Position numbers and translations under genes: made by a program. A stretch of 64,000 bases of DNA from JAHRVQ01 sp029941905 (GTDB taxonomy: Bacteria; Pseudomonadota; Gammaproteobacteria; Pseudomonadales; Azotimanducaceae), in assembly GCA_029941905.1 (NCBI GenBank), contig JAPYTQ010000005.1, positions 124,001-188,000 of the forward strand. Reading direction: 5' to 3'. Under the pieces are notes generated by a model. The model had not been told where the DNA came from. It ran no database searches and worked only from the letters and a program-made list of their open reading frames with translations. Below are positions 8,340 through 16,782 of this stretch, one piece after another. Every line of letters begins with the position of its first letter. Within the stretch, counting starts at the first letter, position 1.

Positions 8340-9131
8340 TTAGGGATCGCTTACCAGTCTCGCTCTCAGCTCTTTTCTGGCGACATGATCGAGCCCGACG
8401 ACGTCCAGGTACCCGCCGATTGATCCGTGCTGCAAAATCACTTCATCCAATGCGGCCCTGAGATACTCGTACCTGACACCGGCAATGATTTTCAGGCTTT
8501 GATGATCGACCCGACCGCCGTAGCGTTCATTAAAATTGGGCATCATCCGCTCCAGTAACTCCGTCGCAGCGTTGGTGAGCAGGTAATCAGAGAATATGTC
8601 TTGCTCTGATACTCCCAGTGCTGCCTGAATCATCGCGACACCGAATCCGGTGCGATCCTTTCCCGCAGAGCAATGCAGCAGAAAACCATTTTCAACATTC
8701 ATCAGTTCCTCGAACAACTTTGTATAGGACTCGACATGGTCTCGTGCGATCTCGCGGGTTATTTCTTTCATAAATGCGATTCGATGTTCGTGGTTCTGGT
8801 CAGGGTCCTCATAGCTTGCTCTAAGTTGTGGTGAACTCCCCGGAGCGATGGGAATATGTACCCGGCAGTTAAAGGGAGGGTCAGCAGGCGCGCCGCCCAT
8901 GGCGACCTCATCCTCCCGCCGCAGATCGCAAATTACGCCGACGTCGAGTCGTGCGAAATCATCAAATGCCTGCTCGGGAATACCGGAGAGAGAGCCACAG
9001 CGAAACAGCTTGCCCTTAGCCACGGTGCCGCCATCTTTGGTGTGGTAGCCGCCAAAGTCCCGAAAATTGAGGGAACCTTCGATGGGTACAAATCGTGGAT
9101 CTCTTCTATTTTGGGTTTTCGTTTCCGGCAT
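8340..9131 (-). CDS. tyrosine/serine protein phosphatase-family protein (lipid-phosphatase-like)
   Basis: 263 residues from the ATG at 9131, which has AGGAAAG a few bases upstream; a GTG at 9182 is possible but less well placed. The family signature NFRDFGGY is near residue 22, and the P-loop H-C-S-A-G-K-D-R-T-G has the nucleophile Cys at about 154. DLRRE earlier provides the general-acid region. Enzymes of this group (Tyr_phosphatase_3, MptpB-like) remove phosphate from phosphotyrosine or phosphoinositides. Convergent with the MaoC pair (39 bp between stops). Physiological substrate unknown. Confidence 0.85.
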   Translation of the reverse strand: MPETKTQNRRDPRFVPIEGSLNFRDFGGYHTKDGGTVAKGKLFRCGSLSGIPEQAFDDFARLDVGVICDLRREDEVAMGGAPADPPFNCRVHIPIAPGSSPQLRASYEDPDQNHEHRIAFMKEITREIARDHVESYTKLFEELMNVENGFLLHCSAGKDRTGFGVAMIQAALGVSEQDIFSDYLLTNAATELLERMMPNFNERYGGRVDHQSLKIIAGVRYEYLRAALDEVILQHGSIGGYLDVVGLDHVARKELRARLVSDP

Positions 9132-9238
9132 TTGAGTCTTTCCTGTTGGATTTTCATTTTTTACTTTTTTGAATCTTTCCACTATAGCAAACAGCTGGAA
9201 GCGGAACGCTCACTTTCGCTGCCCCGGCCATTTTCTGA

Positions 9239-9958
9239 TCAGGGATATAGCTCAATCAGCTCATGGATGCGGTTTACGATCCTATGGGGATTTGAGTCAC
9301 TGTTCACTGGCAACCCCTCGCAGCGATGGTCGTTCCAGATTGTATAAAACCCCAGTGTCTTTGGTACACGAACTTCCCATTCCAGGTTGTCACCAACAAT
9401 GCAGGATTCAATGGGGGAAACTCCCAACTGATCGGTGATATGGGTGTAAACCACTGGATCAGGTTTTCCGCGGCCGAATTCACCTTCAACTAAAACCAAA
9501 TCGAAGTACTTATCCAGGCTGTATTTATCAATCTTGCTGCGTTGAGTTTCGGACCCACCATTGGTGATCAGTGCTGTCTTTATTTTGTGCTTGCTGAAAT
9601 GTTCAAGAGTTTCCAGCGCGCCCGCAAAAGGCACCACATTAAACTCACGGTGATTGTGATAGTCGTTTGCCAGCAGAATAGATGCTTCGTCGTTGGAAGA
9701 TTCGAGATTTCTTGCAGCACGCTTTACGATATTCTGGCGGGCGATGCGAATATTCAAACGTCCTTTTTGATGTCGAACGGGATCGCTCCAGAATTCGTCA
9801 GCAACGGATCTTATTTCCTTGAAAAAGTCCTCCGCATCCAAGCCCGGGAATCTGTGGATATGTGTCTCAACACTACGCCTCCACAGCTTCATATGATCGC
9901 CGCCTTCGCAGGTAAGAATGGTGTCGTCGAGATCAAACAGGATGGCTTGTGGTTTCAT
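9239..9958 (-). CDS. HAD-superfamily hydrolase (YjjG/PynA-like)
   Basis: 239 residues. HAD motif I is FDLDDTIL (nucleophile D9, acid D11), motif II ITNGG, motif III the Lys in GRGKPDP, and motif IV GDNLEWE. The cap between motifs I and II is helical (C1 type). Such enzymes dephosphorylate nucleotides or sugar phosphates. Divergent from yfbR with about 107 bp between, and both could serve nucleotide turnover, though this is inference. Confidence 0.87.
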   Translation of the reverse strand: MKPQAILFDLDDTILTCEGGDHMKLWRRSVETHIHRFPGLDAEDFFKEIRSVADEFWSDPVRHQKGRLNIRIARQNIVKRAARNLESSNDEASILLANDYHNHREFNVVPFAGALETLEHFSKHKIKTALITNGGSETQRSKIDKYSLDKYFDLVLVEGEFGRGKPDPVVYTHITDQLGVSPIESCIVGDNLEWEVRVPKTLGFYTIWNDHRCEGLPVNSDSNPHRIVNRIHELIELYP

Positions 9959-10065
9959 GGGAAATTTGCTGATCGCTAATTCGGTATTCTACCTCACGGA
10001 GGTGGGGTTTTCTCGATGGAAATGGATAATCAGAACAGCAAACCGACATCTGAGGTTTTTTCGAA

Positions 10066-10644
10066 ATGAGTCACTTATTTGCTTATCTGTCCAGAATGAA
10101 ATTTATCCAGCGCTGGAGTCTGATGCACAACAACTATGCGGAAAATGTGCAGGAACACAGTCAACAGGTAGCAATGATCGCCCACGCCCTGGCCGTAATA
10201 CGCAATCGGCTGTTTGATGGCAGTATCAATGCCGAGCGAACAGCGCTGCTGGCTGTTTATCATGATGCCAGCGAGGTTTTCACCGGCGATTTACCCACAC
10301 CCGTCAAGTACTTTAATCCTGAAATCAGGACAGCCTACCAATCAATTGAAGCTGCTGCCGGTCAAAAGTTAGTCTCCATGGTACCCGAGGCATTAACTGC
10401 CGACTTTCTTGGCCTCTTCCAGGAGGATGAAAGCGAGCGGGAGCTTCATGAATTAGTGAAAGCTGCTGACAAGCTGGCTGCCTATCTCAAGTGCCTGGCA
10501 GAACTAACGGCTGGTAATCAGGAATTTGCTCAAGCCGAGAAGGAGCTTAAGGTAACCGTGGAAGCATTGGGATTGGACGAGGTAAATTACTTTCTCGCTA
10601 CTTTTGTCCCGAGTTTCAAACTGACATTGGACGAACTTGCCTGA
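10066..10644 (+). CDS. yfbR: 5'-deoxynucleotidase YfbR
   Basis: 192 residues, closely resembling the E. coli HD-domain enzyme along its whole length. Landmarks are FAYLSRMKFIQRWSLM, EHSQQVAMIAHALA (metal His31), YHDASEVFTGDLPTPVKYF (H66, D67 and catalytic E70) and AYLKCLAEL. YfbR removes 5'-phosphate from dNMPs in the cytoplasm. Intact and of normal length. Confidence 0.95.
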   Translation: MSHLFAYLSRMKFIQRWSLMHNNYAENVQEHSQQVAMIAHALAVIRNRLFDGSINAERTALLAVYHDASEVFTGDLPTPVKYFNPEIRTAYQSIEAAAGQKLVSMVPEALTADFLGLFQEDESERELHELVKAADKLAAYLKCLAELTAGNQEFAQAEKELKVTVEALGLDEVNYFLATFVPSFKLTLDELA

Positions 10645-10691
10645 AACTCCCATATTGGGCGTTCCATCGTTCTTAAAACGGAGACTGACTT

Positions 10692-11030
10692 ATGGTACGG
10701 ATAACCACATTGAGTATTGCCGCGTTATTGTTTTCTGCTTCTGTCCCGGTGGGCGCTTCAGAGGATTCCCGCTATTACCAGTTGCTTAATCGGCTTAGTA
10801 AAGTTGAATCAGATGTCGTGGATCTGAGGAGATTAAGGGCGCGAGTGTCCCAGCTTGAGGTGATCGATACGCAACACGAACGGACAATGGAAGAGCAATC
10901 CCGGCGCATAGCGACACTGGAGCAGAAAAACGAAGACCTGGAAGCCATTGTCAGCAGCCTTTGCAAGCAGGTGGAAAGCGAGCATCAAGAGCGCAGTTGT
11001 GGAAGCGTTGATGAAACTCAGACACGGTAG
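10692..11030 (+). CDS. small exported coiled-coil protein of unknown function
   Basis: 112 residues. Residues 1-22 are a signal peptide (TTLSIAALLFSASVPVGA-SED). The rest is one long predicted coiled coil (LLNRLSKVESDVVDLRRLRARVSQLEV ... SRRIATLEQKNEDLEAIVSSL) ending in a short Cys-containing tail. Pattern resembles the N-terminal trimerising segment of YbgF/CpoB, but no TPR domain follows. Likely periplasmic. It follows yfbR by 47 bp; a GGAG site precedes the ATG. Confidence 0.6.
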   Translation: MVRITTLSIAALLFSASVPVGASEDSRYYQLLNRLSKVESDVVDLRRLRARVSQLEVIDTQHERTMEEQSRRIATLEQKNEDLEAIVSSLCKQVESEHQERSCGSVDETQTR

Positions 11031-11176
11031 ATGGCTCGCGGGGAATTAGCCCTGGAAATTCGTCTGAGGATGCTGGTTATTCTTCCCATTCTAAATGTAG
11101 TCAGTGTCTGAAACTTTCCAGTTGTGCCATAGATCGGTTATTCTCGCGACGTGCTAAATTGCTGATAAGGAAACGC

Positions 11177-11863
11177 ATGGCGATATACGGAGACGCCACA
11201 ATTGAATTGGTCGAACAGGTTTTTTCCGACGATGTTGAGCACTGTGTGTTGCTCATGCGGCATTCTGCAAGAGAGTTCGCGCCAGGTAAACATGACTTAC
11301 TTAATCCGTTAACCGATGAAGGTCGCGAACTTTCAACCCGACTCGGCCAGGCCCTGCCAAAACAGCTGATGCTTCGAGGTTACTCCAGCCCTGCCCAGCG
11401 ATGCATTGAAACCGCAGACTTGATCCTGACCGGTCATGACAGTAAAGGTGGTCACTTCAGTCGAAACCGTACGGTTGAGGCATTGGGTGTGTTTTATGTT
11501 CTGGATCAAATGAAAATGTATATGGCCATGCGAGAGGCTGATGGGCTGGTACCTTTCCTGGAGCGCTGGTTCAACAATGATGTTGCTGCAGATGTCATGA
11601 TCCCGGCCGACTATGCGGCAAAGCTGGTCGCTCGTGTGAGTGTCGAGAAGCTCAAGTCACCCCTAAGAAAACCACAACTCGACATACTGGTTTCTCATGA
11701 CATGACCATCTATACCCTTCGCGATAGGCTGTTAGGCCAGCAAGCGGCAAAGGTAGGTGATGTTGAATTTCTTGATGGATTAATTTTCTACAAAAAGAAT
11801 GGGTCGTACCTTATCCAAAGTCATCACGGTGATGCCAAGCATCTGAGTGAACTCACAGATTGA
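11177..11863 (+). CDS. histidine phosphatase superfamily protein
   Basis: 228 residues from ATG 11177 (AAGGA at 11166-11170). The catalytic LLMRHSAREFAPGKHD supplies R28-H29 in place of the usual R-H-G, and the second conserved histidine is in VSHDMTIYTLRD near residue 176. Spacing and the phrase NPLTDEGRE are those of branch-1/branch-2 border members related to phosphoglycerate mutases and acid phosphatases. Substrate unknown. A 54-bp piece of its 5' end recurs about 770 bp downstream. Confidence 0.8.
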   Translation: MAIYGDATIELVEQVFSDDVEHCVLLMRHSAREFAPGKHDLLNPLTDEGRELSTRLGQALPKQLMLRGYSSPAQRCIETADLILTGHDSKGGHFSRNRTVEALGVFYVLDQMKMYMAMREADGLVPFLERWFNNDVAADVMIPADYAAKLVARVSVEKLKSPLRKPQLDILVSHDMTIYTLRDRLLGQQAAKVGDVEFLDGLIFYKKNGSYLIQSHHGDAKHLSELTD

Positions 11864-12013
11864 CCGAATTCCTGCACTATGGCTAGTAGATGCAGCTTGT
11901 TACCCATTTTAGATGCCTGAAGCCAACACAGTTGGTAGGGTTCACTCCTTGTACATCCGCGGAGACGCTACAATTGAGCTGGTCGAACACGTTTTTCCGA
12001 GGGTGTTGAGCAC
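11189..12013 (+). repeat. duplicated 5' fragment of the histidine phosphatase gene (11189-11242 and 11961-12013)
   Basis: The segment starting GGAGACGCCACAATTGA in the gene reappears at 11961-12013 with about 90% identity (GGAGACGCTACAATTGAGCT), one base shorter, and then similarity stops. A second short repeat, GCTGG(T)TTATTCTTCCCATTCT, lies at 11072-11092 before the gene and at 12211-12232 after the fragment. The stretch 11864-12276 therefore is a rearranged, decaying duplication rather than a gene. Confidence 0.7.
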
Positions 12014-12235
12014 GCCCGCGGCTTCCGGAATCTCCTTTCCATTACCATTTCGAAAGTACCAGGCACCTTCTAAATTCTTGTGAATGGTGTCGCGGAATAA
12101 TGCGTTTTTCCCACCAACCGCTTCGCGTGTCGTTGAAGCAGAAGCAATATAGCTGAGTAACCCGGCAAATCGAAACATACTTTGGTCCGAAAAATCCCCA
12201 AAGCCAGGAAGCTGGTTTATTCTTCCCATTCTCAA
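12014..12235 (-). other. coding-like fragment in the rearranged intergenic stretch, unidentified
   Basis: The minus strand is open here and reads as a plausible protein piece (GDFSDQSMFRFAGLLSYIASAS, then IHKNLEGAWYFRNGNGKEIPEAAG). Its end runs antisense into the duplicated phosphatase fragment, so the whole frame cannot be an original gene. I do not recognise the family. It may be a remnant of a gene lost at this site. Confidence 0.25.
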
Positions 12236-12276
12236 TATTATTGCTGAACTGAGTGATTAACAGCGGGGACTGTCGA

Positions 12277-13047
12277 ATGCCTGACATAAAATGGAAACAT
12301 GCTTCAGATGACCAGGGTGTGCCTACCCGTGAGTTCAGAATTACCCGTCAGGGAAAACGAGATATTACCGGCGCGATCTGGCTGCCTGAGTCTCCCGTGC
12401 GCGGCAGTACATTGATGTGTTTCGGTCATGGTGCGTCGGGAAACCGGTACCAGGCACCTATTTGTTATCTTGCCAGTCGATTTGTCGATGAAACAGGGAT
12501 CCCGGTTCTGTCACTGGATGGACCAGTTCACGGCTTGCGCCAGGTTGGTGAAGGTGGCCGCACCGCGTTCTTCCCTGAATTTCAACGGGAAGAAAGTCTG
12601 GTAGAAATGACAGAAGAGTGGTCATGTGCTGTAGAGATGATTCAGGCAATGGCAGAAGTTGGTGGGGGCAAACTGGCGTACTTCGGTCTCTCCATGGGTT
12701 CGATATTTGGCATTCCTTTTGTCGCATCAAGATCGGATGTGACTGTTGCAACGCTTGGCCTGGTCGGAGTGCAGTCTAACTTTCCCCATGAAGAAGAAAT
12801 GCTCGAGGCTGCGCAGAAGGTCGATTGCCCGTTGTTATTTCTAATGCAGCTTGAAGATGAACTCTTTCAGCGCGACGGATACCTAAAGATATTTGATAGA
12901 TTTAGTTCGACCGATAAACGGATTCACGCCAACCCGGGCTTGCATCCGGAAATACCCGCAGAGGAAATCGATTTTGCATTTGACTTTCTCAGCGCACATA
13001 TCAACGGGTTTGTAGAGCGCCGCATCATTAATCCGTTGGCGGAGTAA
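12277..13047 (+). CDS. alpha/beta hydrolase (dienelactone-hydrolase-like)
   Basis: 256 residues from ATG 12277 (GGGGA at 12265-12269). The oxyanion region is CFGHGASGNRY, the nucleophile elbow is FGLSMGS (Ser near residue 134), an acid is in FLMQLEDELFQ and the catalytic His is in HANPGLHPEIP. Cytoplasmic, no signal. The family covers esterases and C-C hydrolases. It is followed after 5 bp by a small membrane protein and probably shares its transcript. Confidence 0.78.
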   Translation: MPDIKWKHASDDQGVPTREFRITRQGKRDITGAIWLPESPVRGSTLMCFGHGASGNRYQAPICYLASRFVDETGIPVLSLDGPVHGLRQVGEGGRTAFFPEFQREESLVEMTEEWSCAVEMIQAMAEVGGGKLAYFGLSMGSIFGIPFVASRSDVTVATLGLVGVQSNFPHEEEMLEAAQKVDCPLLFLMQLEDELFQRDGYLKIFDRFSSTDKRIHANPGLHPEIPAEEIDFAFDFLSAHINGFVERRIINPLAE

Positions 13048-13052
13048 ATCTT

Positions 13053-13409
13053 ATGGAAATGCTGCTGGGTATAATAAGTGTGGTGGTTGTCTTTGGTAGT
13101 ATCGTCACTATCTTTTATCTGTCCTACCTCGGCAGAGGTCGAAGATTAGAGACGATTCTTAGGCTCGTTGAAAAAACGGGCGATATCAATCCGGAACTCG
13201 CGAAAGTTCTCGACAAGATCGAAGGGTCGCGATCTGACTTCCGTAAAGGCCTGATCTGGATGGCTATTGGCCTGCCGTTAACAGCTGGTTTGGCATTCGA
13301 CGACGGTTTGGAAGCCGCTGTGTTCGGTTTGATTCCGTTGCTGATTGGTGTGGCACACCTGGTTGTAATGAGGTTCGGGTATAACAAACAAGGGCTTAAA
13401 GAGAGCTAG
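13053..13409 (+). CDS. small inner-membrane protein (DUF6249-like)
   Basis: 118 residues with an N-terminal TM helix (about 4-26), a charged cytoplasmic stretch with RLETILRLVEKTGDINPELAKVL, then two further TM segments (about 69-86 and 89-107). The helix-TM pattern and the phrase ETILRLVEKG-like match the DUF6249 family found next to ECF sigma or regulatory genes. The neighbouring regulator and ECF sigma gene lie just downstream, so a membrane-linked regulatory role is possible but unproven. Confidence 0.6.
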   Translation: MEMLLGIISVVVVFGSIVTIFYLSYLGRGRRLETILRLVEKTGDINPELAKVLDKIEGSRSDFRKGLIWMAIGLPLTAGLAFDDGLEAAVFGLIPLLIGVAHLVVMRFGYNKQGLKES

Positions 13410-13534
13410 ACCTTGTCCGTGGGCAGATTTGTGGGTGCTGCTTCCTTGGTTCGGTGATTGATTTATGAACTAACTATATTAAGTAGGATCATGATTTGCC
13501 TGAAAAAAAGACTTTGTTGACAGGAAACAGCTAA

Positions 13535-15049
13535 ATGGACAAAGTACGAATCCAGTTTCAGCGAGATTTCTACCACCTGCTGCTCAAGTTGGGTAATGAG
13601 GAAGATCTCCGGGATATATTAAAAGAGGCGCTACAGCTTATTGCAGGCATCACCGATGCTGACCAGGGTTACCTGGAAGTTCGCGACGAGAATAACCATT
13701 GTGTCTACCAGTCGTTCAGTGTGACTGATGACGAAATAGCTAACCTGCAGAAAACCATCTCCAGCGGCATCATTGCTGAAGTCATCAGAACAAGAGAATC
13801 AGTGCTTATCCCTTCTGCGCTGTTTGACCCGCGTTTTGATACGCTGGAAAGCGTACAGCGGCTGAATATTGAATCTGTGCTTTGCGTGCCTTTTTTTGGC
13901 GATCACACGCAAGGCATCCTCTATCTGCAGGGTGATCCTAATTTCAAATCCAATGTGGAGAAAATCCGCCTGGATGCCGAATTGTTTACACTGCATGTTT
14001 CGCCTTTGCTGGATCAGTTGCTGAAACAGCATGAACGTCTTGAAGACTCGAATCTGATGGCAAACCTGCACCGGGAGTATCGACTTGAGGACATTATTGG
14101 GCGAAGCGACAAGTTTGCCGAACTGTTGAAGTCGGCAATGATGATATCGACCCTGGAGGTCACCACCTTGTTGTTGGGAGAGACGGGGACAGGTAAAACG
14201 CAACTGGCAGAATTAATCCACAAAAACAGTAACAGAAAGGACGCGCCATTCGTCGAGATAAATTGTGCGTCTTTGCCTGAGTCACTGGCGGAGAATGAGC
14301 TTTTTGGTTCTGCCCCGGGAGGCCACTCCACGGCGACCAGAGCCGTCAAGGGAAAAATTACCGCTGCAGATGGGGGTACGCTATTCCTCGATGAAATCGG
14401 AGAATTGGCGCTTGGTACCCAGGCGAAGCTGCTGACTTTTATCCAGTCTGGAAACTACTATCCACTGGGTTCCGCAGAGGTACACTCATCGGATGTCCGT
14501 CTGATCCTTGCGACCAACACGAACCTGCAAGAGAAGATTGCCAACCAGACTTTTCGGGAGGATCTCTATTACCGTATACATGCCTTTGAACTGGTACTAC
14601 CGAGTCTGCGAGATCGTCAACAAGACATTGTGCTGCTTGCAGAACACATTATTGACGACTGTTGTAAAAAGCATAGGTTCGCTACCATGCGTATGCTTCC
14701 TGAAGCCGAACATTCGCTAATTCAATATTCCTGGCCTGGAAACATTCGCGAACTCCAGAGTGTGGTTGAGCGAGCCTGTATTTATGCCCAGCTTAAGCAA
14801 GGTTCAGAAATTACTGCATTTGACTTGCCTGATGAAACTTCTAATGAAGATCATGATGAAACACTTTATGAAGAGCTGGAGACACATGATTTTCATACTG
14901 CAACTCACCAGTTTCAACGGCGACTGCTGGAAAAGAGTCTGCTCGAGACGAACTGGAATATCAGCCAAACCGCCAGAGACCTCAACCTGTCTCGATCACA
15001 AGCCAATAACCTGATCAATTCCTTTGGCCTGCTTCGGAAAGTGAAGTAA
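13535..15049 (+). CDS. GAF-AAA+-Fis enhancer-binding regulator with non-canonical sigma54-contact loop
   Basis: 504 residues. A GAF sensor domain (about 25-165) precedes an AAA+ domain with Walker A GETGTGKT at 215-222 and Walker B GTLFLDEIGEL at 281-291. The C-terminus (about 465-500, NWNISQTARDLNLSRSQANNLI) is a Fis-type helix-turn-helix. The loop that in most family members reads GAFTGA is here PGGHSTA (261-267). GAFTGA contacts sigma54, so activation may differ from the textbook case. No receiver domain, hence ligand rather than phosphorelay control is likely. The gene ends 194 bp before an ECF sigma gene and is the natural candidate to control it. Confidence 0.9.
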   Translation: MDKVRIQFQRDFYHLLLKLGNEEDLRDILKEALQLIAGITDADQGYLEVRDENNHCVYQSFSVTDDEIANLQKTISSGIIAEVIRTRESVLIPSALFDPRFDTLESVQRLNIESVLCVPFFGDHTQGILYLQGDPNFKSNVEKIRLDAELFTLHVSPLLDQLLKQHERLEDSNLMANLHREYRLEDIIGRSDKFAELLKSAMMISTLEVTTLLLGETGTGKTQLAELIHKNSNRKDAPFVEINCASLPESLAENELFGSAPGGHSTATRAVKGKITAADGGTLFLDEIGELALGTQAKLLTFIQSGNYYPLGSAEVHSSDVRLILATNTNLQEKIANQTFREDLYYRIHAFELVLPSLRDRQQDIVLLAEHIIDDCCKKHRFATMRMLPEAEHSLIQYSWPGNIRELQSVVERACIYAQLKQGSEITAFDLPDETSNEDHDETLYEELETHDFHTATHQFQRRLLEKSLLETNWNISQTARDLNLSRSQANNLINSFGLLRKVK

Positions 15050-15098
15050 TTATTCATCGGGTAATTTCCGACTTCGCCACGCTAAGGTGTGTGATTAG

Positions 15099-15127
15099 TC
15101 GGACAGCCCTGTCCGATTAATTGGACA
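15099..15127. promoter_or_regulatory. alternating GGACA/TGTCC half-sites, probable regulator binding site
   Basis: TCGGACAG at 15099-15106 and CTGTCCGA at 15109-15116 form a perfect 8-bp palindrome around two bases, and a third half-site GGACA follows at 15123-15127. The site lies in the leader of the ECF sigma gene, about 80 bp upstream of a sigma54-like promoter, the normal place for an enhancer bound by a Fis-type HTH. The adjacent AAA+ regulator is the obvious candidate to bind it. It could also act as a terminator stem of the regulator gene, but no U-tract follows. Confidence 0.5.
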
Positions 15128-15188
15128 CTTTTGACACCTCCCAACCGGCTGTATTTACCAAGCGATTGAAATCATTCGATATATTCGG

Positions 15189-15205
15189 TTGGCATAAAAA
15201 TTGAT
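15189..15205 (+). promoter_or_regulatory. candidate sigma54-type promoter of the ECF sigma gene
   Basis: TTGGCAT, five A, TTGAT. Compared with the consensus TTGGCAC-N5-TTGCW the spacing is exact, the -24 GG is kept, and the -12 element has GA in place of GC. It ends about 38 bp before the ATG at 15244. Location directly behind a sigma54-activator gene strengthens it; the -12 mismatch weakens it. Confidence 0.45.
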
Positions 15206-15243
15206 CAGTTCTCTTGTTAACAATTATTATAAAAGGACACTCC

Positions 15244-15822
15244 ATGGGCCGGACCCAACCAGATGTAGAAGCTGAACCCAAGTCTCTCGTCGAGGCCATC
15301 GCACGAGGTGATAAAAAAGCTGAGGAACAATTAGTCTGTCGATACCGGCAAGGTATCGTAACCCTGCTCGAGAGTTACACGAAAGATCGAGCCTGCGCTG
15401 AGGATTTGGCTCACGAAACATTGATTGTTGTTTTAAAAAAACTTCGCAGTGAAACTTTGGACGAACCTCAGAAACTAGCCAGTTACCTGTATCAGACCGC
15501 GAAATTTATGTACCTGGGCTGGCTTCGAAAATCCGATAACCGATTGGAACTCAGGGGCGTTTTTGACAGTGTCGTAAATACCCAGCCTGAACTGGAATCC
15601 GAATATAGCAGTCAACAACAATGCCGACTGGTTCTCCAGTCAATTGAAAAACTGGCGGTTGAACGCGACAGGGACATACTGCTTCGTTGCTACTTTGATC
15701 AACAGACCAAACCGGAGATCTGTGATGCGCTGCTGTTACCCTATTTGCACTATGATCGTGTGATCAGTCGGGCACGGGGTCGGTTGCGTCAGAATATCAA
15801 TCGGGTGCAGTCACCTGAATAG
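15244..15822 (+). CDS. ECF-type RNA polymerase sigma factor
   Basis: 192 residues from ATG 15244, preceded by AAAGGA. Sigma region 2 is LVEAIARGDKKAEEQLVCRY ... DRACAEDLAHETLIVVLKKL, region 4 is VERDRDILLRCYFDQQTKPEICDAL ... DRVISRARGRLRQ. Region 3 is absent, as in ECF sigmas. No anti-sigma gene sits next to it; instead the regulator upstream has its own sensor domain, so control may be transcriptional. The target regulon is unknown. Confidence 0.85.
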   Translation: MGRTQPDVEAEPKSLVEAIARGDKKAEEQLVCRYRQGIVTLLESYTKDRACAEDLAHETLIVVLKKLRSETLDEPQKLASYLYQTAKFMYLGWLRKSDNRLELRGVFDSVVNTQPELESEYSSQQQCRLVLQSIEKLAVERDRDILLRCYFDQQTKPEICDALLLPYLHYDRVISRARGRLRQNINRVQSPE

Positions 15823-15825
15823 CCC

Positions 15826-16754
15826 TCAGGAAGTCCTCAGAGACTTTCGAGTTGAGTTCAGGCCCGCCTTGGTTTTGCGGTCCAGTTTTTCGGTTGAACT
15901 CGAATAGGCAATAGCACTTAACGAACCAAGATTGGCCTTGATATAGTCCAGTGTTTTGTCCGGGTACGCATTGTAAATCTCCCTCAAGGTCCAGCCGACA
16001 CCCTTTTGAACATAATAGTCTTCATCCTGTAACAAGGGATCGACGAACCGGATCAGGATTGAAAAAGGCAAAACATGCTTGCGCTTTGCCTTGTATTCAA
16101 TGAGTCCGACAACGGACTGCCGTCGTTTCCATGGGGACTTTGCACGGTTCCAGGTTTCATACAACGGCAGAATCCAGGATGGGTTGTCTTCCACCACCTG
16201 GGCGTAGATTTTCGAGAGGTCGTCACTGTGTGACCAGCAGTCACATCTGTTGATCCAGGTTTTGATTCTGGAAAATTCTGATCGGGTAATAGCGCTATGC
16301 AGCATCCTTTGTTGGTAGTAGTACAGTGCCTGATGGGCAACCTCGTACCATTGCGAGTGCTTCCAGATCTGGTCCCACCGTTTAACAATACTGGTAGGGC
16401 TCGCGTCGTAGAAGGAATACCCTTTTTTCACCAGCCCGCGCACTTGTGGCACCAGGATATGCATTCGTCTGAAGCCATTTTTTGATAAGTCTTTTGAGAT
16501 AAACCCGGCCAGGGAAAGCGTTTTGGCGGTTACTTCATCAAGTGCTTCATCAAGTGCTTCATCAGGTGCTTCANNNNNNNNNNNNNNNNNNNNNNNNNNN
16601 NNNNNNNNNNNNNNNNNNNNNNNNNNNNNNNNNNNNNNNNNNNNNNNNNNNNNNNNNNNNNNNNNNNNNNNNNCGTTTTGGCGGTTACTTCATCAAGTGC
16701 TTCATCAAGTGCTTCATCAGGTGCTTCAAGTGAGTTGATGCGGGAGGCAGGCAT
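15826..16754 (-). CDS. AlkD-like DNA alkylation repair (HEAT-repeat) protein, spanning an assembly gap
   Basis: The gene starts at ATG 16754 (MPASRINSLEAPDEALDE), enters a 100-N gap, and continues to 15826. Both gap flanks are the same 55 bp; removing one copy and the Ns (155 bp) leaves 774 bp, an intact 257-residue frame. After a short A-L-D-E repeat, the protein reads as AlkD: RMHILVPQVRGLVKKG, WYEVAHQALYYYQQR, CDCWSHSDDLSKIY, VGWTLREIYNAYPD. AlkD-type enzymes excise cationic alkylated bases using HEAT-like helices. The Trp and Asp region WSHSD and the YVQKGVGWTLRE segment fit the base-binding concave face. The last codons fall 4 bp after the convergent sigma gene stop. Confidence 0.7.
16519..16728. 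repeat. 12-bp tandem repeat with 100-N assembly gap (Ns at 16574-16673)
   Basis: Units CTTCATCAAGTG are iterated and, on the minus strand, encode A-L-D-E in the AlkD-like protein. The 55 bp before the gap (16519-16573) and the 55 bp after it (16674-16728) are identical. Gap size of exactly 100 marks an unknown length. Best read as two contigs overlapping by one 55-mer, so the real copy number may be as low as a single 55-bp block. Confidence 0.85.
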
Positions 16755-16782
16755 AGGGGCTTGTTGCTCGCTGTTCCGGGAG

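Noticed and set aside
16530..16754. Frames running through the N gap in several readings
   Set aside because: Artefacts of 100 N being read as codons; only the collapsed minus-strand frame makes sense.
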